Positions 52,659-56,769 of a stretch of 56,769 bases of DNA are shown here, piece by piece. The translations under genes and the position numbers were made by a program. Under the pieces are notes generated by a model. The model was not told where the DNA came from, made no database searches, and worked only from the letters and a program-made list of their open reading frames with translations. Every line of letters begins with the position of its first letter. Within the stretch, counting starts at the first letter, position 1. Source of the DNA: Methylobacterium sp. C25 (GTDB lineage: Bacteria; Pseudomonadota; Alphaproteobacteria; Rhizobiales; Beijerinckiaceae); the NCBI RefSeq assembly GCF_021352225.1, contig NZ_JAAUVI010000018.1:1-56769 (forward strand), read 5' to 3'.

Positions 52659-53876
52659 TCAGGCTTCGCGAATGACCCCGCTTGCGAGCAGCGCCTCGAT
52701 CGCCGCCGTGTCGTAGCCGGCCTCCGACAGGATCTCGCGACCGTGCTGGCCGAAGGTCGGGGCCGGTCCGTGCACGCGCCCAGGCGTCTGCGAGAATTTC
52801 ACCGGAAGCCCCAGCGTGCTCATGCGCCCTGCCTTCGGATGGTTGACGTCGACCACCATCTCGCGGGCGAGCGTCTGCGGGTCTCGCTGCATGGCGAGCA
52901 CGTCGAGGACCGGACCGGCCGGAACGCCGCCGGCTTCGAGCCGCGCCAGCCAAGTCGCCGAATCCTGTTTGCGGAAATGCGGGGCAAGCGCCGCGACCAG
53001 ATCCTCACGATGGGCCATGCGGTCGCGGTTCGCTGCGAAGCGCGGATCGTTCGACAATTCCTCGACGCCGAGCACGCCGAGCAGCCGCAGCCAGTTGGTC
53101 TGGTTAGCGGCGCCGATGGTGATCCAGCCATCGGCCGTCTCAAAGGCCTCGTAGGGGGCGTTGAGCGGATGGGCCGAGCCCATCGGGCCGGGGGCGACGC
53201 CGGTCGCCATGGCGATGGCCGATTGCCAGTAGGTGAGGGTGATGCCGGCCTCGAACAGCGAGGTGTCGACGACCTGGCCCTCCCCCGTCTTGAGCTTGTG
53301 CGTGTAGGCGGCGAGCACGCCCATGGCCGCGAGGATACCGGCGGTGATGTCGGTGACCGGCGGCCCGCATTTCATCGGAGGCCGACCCGGCCCTTCCCCA
53401 GTGATGCTCATCAGCCCGCTCATACCCTGGGCGACGAGATCGAACCCCGCGCGGTCCGCATAAGGGCCAGTACGGCCGAACCCGGACAGAGCGCAGTAGA
53501 TCAGACCGGGAAACTCCTGGCGCAGCGTCTCGTAGCCGAGCCCAAGCTTCTCCATCGTGCCGCCGCGGTAATTCTCGATGAGCACGTCGGCGTCGGCGAG
53601 CAGGCGGCGGAGCACCGCCTTGCCCTCCGGGCTCTTGAGATCCAGCGCGATGCCGCGCTTGCCGCGGTTCATCATCATGTAGGCGGCGCTCTCGCCCTCG
53701 ATCGAGGGCGGGACCGAGCGGCGGGTATCGTCCCCGCCGTCGATCTTCTCCACCTTGATGACCTCGGCGCCCATGTCGCCGAGCATCAGGCCGCAGACTG
53801 GCCCGGCCATGATGTGGGCCAGCTCGATGACGCGGACCCCCACGAGGGGGCCCTGGCCCGTGCGTTTCTCCGTCAT
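52659..53876 (-). CDS. Family III CoA-transferase (CaiB/BaiF)
   Basis: The 405-residue protein begins with VRVIELAHIMAGPVCGLMLG, then ADVLIENYRGGTMEKLGLGY and CGPPVTDITAGILAAMGVLA, where the Asp is the catalytic residue that carries the acyl group, and GADVIKVEK-type GAEVIKVEKIDGGDDTR. These enzymes move CoA between organic acids. With the MFS carrier 25 bases upstream it is probably part of an organic-acid uptake and activation operon. Confidence 0.93.
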   Translation of the reverse strand: MTEKRTGQGPLVGVRVIELAHIMAGPVCGLMLGDMGAEVIKVEKIDGGDDTRRSVPPSIEGESAAYMMMNRGKRGIALDLKSPEGKAVLRRLLADADVLIENYRGGTMEKLGLGYETLRQEFPGLIYCALSGFGRTGPYADRAGFDLVAQGMSGLMSITGEGPGRPPMKCGPPVTDITAGILAAMGVLAAYTHKLKTGEGQVVDTSLFEAGITLTYWQSAIAMATGVAPGPMGSAHPLNAPYEAFETADGWITIGAANQTNWLRLLGVLGVEELSNDPRFAANRDRMAHREDLVAALAPHFRKQDSATWLARLEAGGVPAGPVLDVLAMQRDPQTLAREMVVDVNHPKAGRMSTLGLPVKFSQTPGRVHGPAPTFGQHGREILSEAGYDTAAIEALLASGVIREA

Positions 53877-53901
53877 GCCGTCCCTTCGTCCAGCGTGAGG
53901 G

Positions 53902-55218
53902 TCAGGCGGCCTTCTTCAAGCCGCTCGGTGCCGTCGTGTCCGTAGATGTATCCTCGAACTTGCGATCGGGATGCATCGTGAAGGCGAGGACGGCGCCGAG
54001 CAGGCAGAGACCGATCGAGCCCATGAAAGGCAGCGTCCAGTCCCCGGTCTTGTCGACGACGAAGCCGAACACGATCGGCGAGACGATCGCCGCCACGGCC
54101 GAGCCGGTGTTCATCAACCCGCTCGCCGTGCCGGCATATTTCGGGGCGATGTCCATCGGCACGGACCAGATCGGTCCAATCACCAGCTCGGCGAAGAAGA
54201 AGCCCGACGAGAGCAGCAGCGCGACGTAGGTCAGGTCCTTGGTGTAGAACACGCCGGTTAGGCTCGCAGCAGCGCCGAGGAAGCCGACCACGATGATGGA
54301 GAGCCGAGCGAGCTTGATGCTGCCAGTCTTCTTCAGGATGCCGTCGCTGAGAAGGCCGCCCAGCGTGTCGCCGACGACGCCGGCGAAGAACACGCCCGAG
54401 GCGAACAGTGCCGAGTTCTTCAGGTCGAGCCCGTAGCTCTCCTTGAAGAAGGTCGGGATCCAGCCGAGGAACAGCCACAGCGTCCAGCCGTAGCAGAAAT
54501 AGGTGATCGTCACCGGCGCGATGCGCTTGGTCAGAGCCCACCACGGCACGGCCTGCGAGGTACCCGGCGCACGCGGAGCCGGCAGCACGTCGAGCTCAGC
54601 CTGGGTAATGCCTTTGTGATCGGCCGGGTTGTCGCGGAAATAGATGTACCAGATCGCGACCCAGACGAAGCTCGCGCAGCCCAGGATCACGAAGCAGTAA
54701 CGCCAGCCGACATGGTAGATCAGGAAGGCGACGATCGGCGGAGCGACCGCGTTGCCGAGGCGCGCGAAGGCGTGGGTGATGCCTTGCGCGAAGCCGCGCT
54801 TGCCCGGTGCCGTCCAGTTCTGCATGGCGCGGGTCGCGGTCGGGAAGGTCGCGCCCTCGCCGAAGCCGAGCAGCACGCGGGCCAGGAACAGGCTCACGAT
54901 GCCGCCGACGAGGCCGGTCAGGATGGTGGCCACGGCCCAGATCATGCCGCAGATGAACAGCGTGCGCCGCGCGCCGAACTTGTCGCCGACCGAACCGCCG
55001 ATGACCTGGAAGATCGCGTAGGGGTAGGCAAAGGCCGAGAGGATGAGACCGAACTCGGTCTTCGACATCCCGAGCTCTTTCATGATCTCGCCGCCAGCCG
55101 TCGCGACGTTCACGCGGTCGAGATAGGTGATGAAGTACATCAGGCACAGCAACAGCAGCACGCTGTTCGTTGCGCTGATGAGCGGCGGTTTCCGCTTAGC
55201 CTCGATCGGCGGCGTCAT
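53902..55218 (-). CDS. MFS transporter, anion:cation symporter (ACS) type
   Basis: The 438-residue protein has 12 predicted helices; CLMYFITYLDRVNVATAGGE in helix 1 and GGSVGDKFGARRTLFICGMI (loop 2-3 motif) match the ACS family that takes up glucarate, galactonate, phthalate and similar organic anions. It is first on the strand after the aldolase-like gene and before the CoA-transferase. Confidence 0.9.
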   Translation of the reverse strand: MTPPIEAKRKPPLISATNSVLLLLCLMYFITYLDRVNVATAGGEIMKELGMSKTEFGLILSAFAYPYAIFQVIGGSVGDKFGARRTLFICGMIWAVATILTGLVGGIVSLFLARVLLGFGEGATFPTATRAMQNWTAPGKRGFAQGITHAFARLGNAVAPPIVAFLIYHVGWRYCFVILGCASFVWVAIWYIYFRDNPADHKGITQAELDVLPAPRAPGTSQAVPWWALTKRIAPVTITYFCYGWTLWLFLGWIPTFFKESYGLDLKNSALFASGVFFAGVVGDTLGGLLSDGILKKTGSIKLARLSIIVVGFLGAAASLTGVFYTKDLTYVALLLSSGFFFAELVIGPIWSVPMDIAPKYAGTASGLMNTGSAVAAIVSPIVFGFVVDKTGDWTLPFMGSIGLCLLGAVLAFTMHPDRKFEDTSTDTTAPSGLKKAA

Positions 55219-55321
55219 GGGCGTTTCCCTCGAAAAATTCTTGTTGTCGTTGGTTCTTGCCGGTCCACGCGGCGACGTTGGCGTCGGGCGATCGTCGTCC
55301 GCGTCGTATAATGCATTTTCT

Positions 55322-56419
55322 TTACTGGGCGAGTGATCCCGCCTGCAACCGTACGGATGAGCTGTGGGGCGTTTCTGCGCGCTTCGCGAAAGCCGACGCC
55401 TTGGCCAGGATCACCTCCGCCGCCCGCTCGCTGCCTGCCCGGTCGACGTCGAGATTGGCCGTGACGCGAATCTGCTCGCGACCGATCGCGCGAATGCGGA
55501 CACCGTCCTTCAGGCAGGCCTCGGCGAATTCGGCAGCGCTGATGCCGAGGCCAGCCACCGAGAAGCAGAGGATGTTGGACTGGCCCGCTGTCTCGTCGAA
55601 AGCGAGGCCCGGCGCTTTGCGGACCGCCTCGTGGATGCGGTGCGCGTTGGCGTTGTCCTCGGCCAGTTGCTCGATGTGGTGATCGAGCGCGTAAATCCCG
55701 GCAGCGGCGAGGACGCCGCTCTGCCGCATGGCGCCGCCGAGCCTGTACTTCCAGCGCCAGGCCTCGATCACGAATTCCTTCGAGCCGCAGAGCACCGCTC
55801 CAACAGGGCAGCCGAGCCCCTTGCTGAGATCGATCCAGGCGCTGTCGAAGCCCTCTGCGTAATCCTTGGCCGAGATGCCGGTGGCGGCGACGGCGTTGAG
55901 CAGGCGCGCGCCGTCGATATGCGCCTTCAATCCCATCGAGTGGGCGAGGTCGCGGATCGCTCGCATCACACCGAGATCCCAGACGGTACCGCCCGAGAAG
56001 CTCGTGGTCTGCTCGATAGAGATCAAAGCGGAGCGCGGCGCTGTGCGCTGAGGAACCCGGATCGCGGCCTCGGCCTGCTCCAGGGTGTAGAGCCCGACGC
56101 GGGTCGGCAGCGGCTTCACTGACACGCCGCCGATGGCAGCCGCGCCAGCGGCCTCGGTGTTGTACATGTGCGATTGGTCGTCGCAGATGATTTCGTCGCC
56201 GGCTCGGGTCTGAACCAGGATGGACGCCAAGTTGCACATGGTGCCCGAGGGCATGAAGACACCGTCCTCCATGCCGAGCATTGCTGCTACGCGCTCGCAG
56301 AGCGCGTTTGTGGTCGGATCTGAGCCCGATTGCTCGTCGCCGACCTCTGCGCGGGCCATGGCCTCGCGCATCCCGGCGGTCGGACGGGTCTGGGTGTCGC
56401 TGAACAGATCGATGATCAC
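55322..56419 (-). CDS. Low-specificity threonine-aldolase-like PLP enzyme
   Basis: The GTG giving MIIDLFSDTQTRPTAGMREA yields 365 residues. Lys200 in LSKGLGC is the PLP lysine; His84, HIDGARL (Asp169, Arg172) and GDEQSGSDP (27-35, in place of the usual GDDVYGEDP) are as expected for the L-allo-threonine/threonine aldolase fold. Its reaction here may be cleavage of a beta-hydroxy amino acid to glycine plus aldehyde. The open frame continues to 56593 without support. It runs toward the MFS gene; about 100 bases lie between. Confidence 0.86.
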   Translation of the reverse strand: MIIDLFSDTQTRPTAGMREAMARAEVGDEQSGSDPTTNALCERVAAMLGMEDGVFMPSGTMCNLASILVQTRAGDEIICDDQSHMYNTEAAGAAAIGGVSVKPLPTRVGLYTLEQAEAAIRVPQRTAPRSALISIEQTTSFSGGTVWDLGVMRAIRDLAHSMGLKAHIDGARLLNAVAATGISAKDYAEGFDSAWIDLSKGLGCPVGAVLCGSKEFVIEAWRWKYRLGGAMRQSGVLAAAGIYALDHHIEQLAEDNANAHRIHEAVRKAPGLAFDETAGQSNILCFSVAGLGISAAEFAEACLKDGVRIRAIGREQIRVTANLDVDRAGSERAAEVILAKASAFAKRAETPHSSSVRLQAGSLAQ

Positions 56420-56486
56420 GGGTCGCGAGCCTCGCGGGCGTTCGAGTGCGTCGGAGTCAGCAGCTGGTACGCCGCCTCTTCGCGGA

Positions 56487-56500
56487 TTGTATTTTGTATT
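56487..56500. repeat. Tandem TTGTATT repeat in the divergent promoter gap
   Basis: Two perfect adjacent copies of TTGTATT lie 68 bases before the aldolase start and 71 before the FAD-oxidase start, in the gap between two divergent genes. They could be a regulator binding site for the cluster. The spacing and the regulator are unknown. Confidence 0.35.
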
Positions 56501-56571
56501 CAGATCGCAGATTATGCCGGTTCCAGGGTAATGGTGGCCAGCCCCGAAAGCGGACAATACGGAAAAAAACC

Positions 56572-56769
56572 ATGGGAGCGAGCGCAGGGTCACAGGTTTT
56601 GTCTGCAGCGGACGAGGGCTTCGCTCGACGGCTGAAAGGCGCCTTGCAGGGTGATGTTCGTTTCGATGCGTTCACGCGCGGTCGCTACAGCACGGATGCG
56701 TCGATCTACCAGATCATGCCGGCCGGCGTGGTCCTGCCGAAGAGCCGGGCCGATCTCGGCGCGACGCTG
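56572..56769 (+). CDS. FAD-linked oxidase, N-terminal start (partial)
   Basis: Only 66 codons are in the window; the frame runs off the end. The segment with VRFDAFTRGRYSTDASIYQI and MPAGVVLPKSRADL matches the start of the two-domain FAD plus Fe-S D-lactate/2-hydroxyglutarate-type dehydrogenases (YdiJ-like). It is divergent from the aldolase gene. Substrate cannot be judged from this piece. Confidence 0.8.
   Translation, partial: MGASAGSQVLSAADEGFARRLKGALQGDVRFDAFTRGRYSTDASIYQIMPAGVVLPKSRADLGATL

Overview
The window is high-GC, densely coded alphaproteobacterial chromosome, most likely Hyphomicrobiales and plausibly Methylobacteriaceae. The grounds are a single fused S10-spc-alpha ribosomal cluster, a mic60 gene next to hemY and hemD, DUF1491 and DUF2336 proteins, a DivJ/PleC-like sensor kinase and an hslV/hslU pair. 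The genus is inferred from gene content and protein wording, not from a database search. No tRNA, rRNA, CRISPR array, transposase or prophage gene was recognised.

Region 1 (1-16139, + strand) holds the end of tuf, the ribosomal protein genes rpsJ to rplO, secY, adk, rpsM, rpsK, a metallo-beta-lactamase-fold (MBL) hydrolase, rpoA and rplQ, and ends in a textbook intrinsic terminator. GC-rich hairpins without U-tracts sit at several internal boundaries. Several starts are non-ATG: rplN GTG, rpsM TTG, the MBL gene GTG, rpoA GTG.

Region 2 (16170-22194) carries ffh, an AroQ-type chorismate mutase, rpsP, rimM and trmD on the minus strand. Three plus-strand genes (exported methyltransferase, YjbR, DUF4239) separate rimM from trmD. 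A small YHS/TRASH-like cysteine protein lies upstream of ffh.

Region 3 (22400-34358) is accessory: a coiled-coil protein; a 22-codon minus-strand ORF behind a 17-nt perfect complement of the 16S rRNA 3' end; an orphan Rieske oxygenase; an RND pump with its adaptor; an AT-rich intergenic island; a NAPE-PLD-like MBL protein; a Cache-type chemoreceptor; then rhtA and hslU.

Region 4 (34461-43090) has a membrane protein and hslV (operon hslV-membrane protein-hslU-rhtA), the D-glutamate catabolism pair dgcN-dgcA, a small membrane protein, a DivJ-like kinase with a peptidoglycan-binding protein, DUF1491 and DUF2336.

Region 5 (43187-56769) has hemD-mic60-hemY divergent from tsaD, a large MscS channel with an unusual periplasmic domain, gpsA, and a putative catabolic cluster (MFS carrier, family III CoA-transferase, threonine-aldolase-like enzyme, and the start of a divergent FAD-linked oxidase).

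No complete defence or mobile system is visible. The best candidate for something undescribed is the tiny ORF at 23030-23098. The hairpin family in the ribosomal cluster and the MscS N-terminal domain come next.
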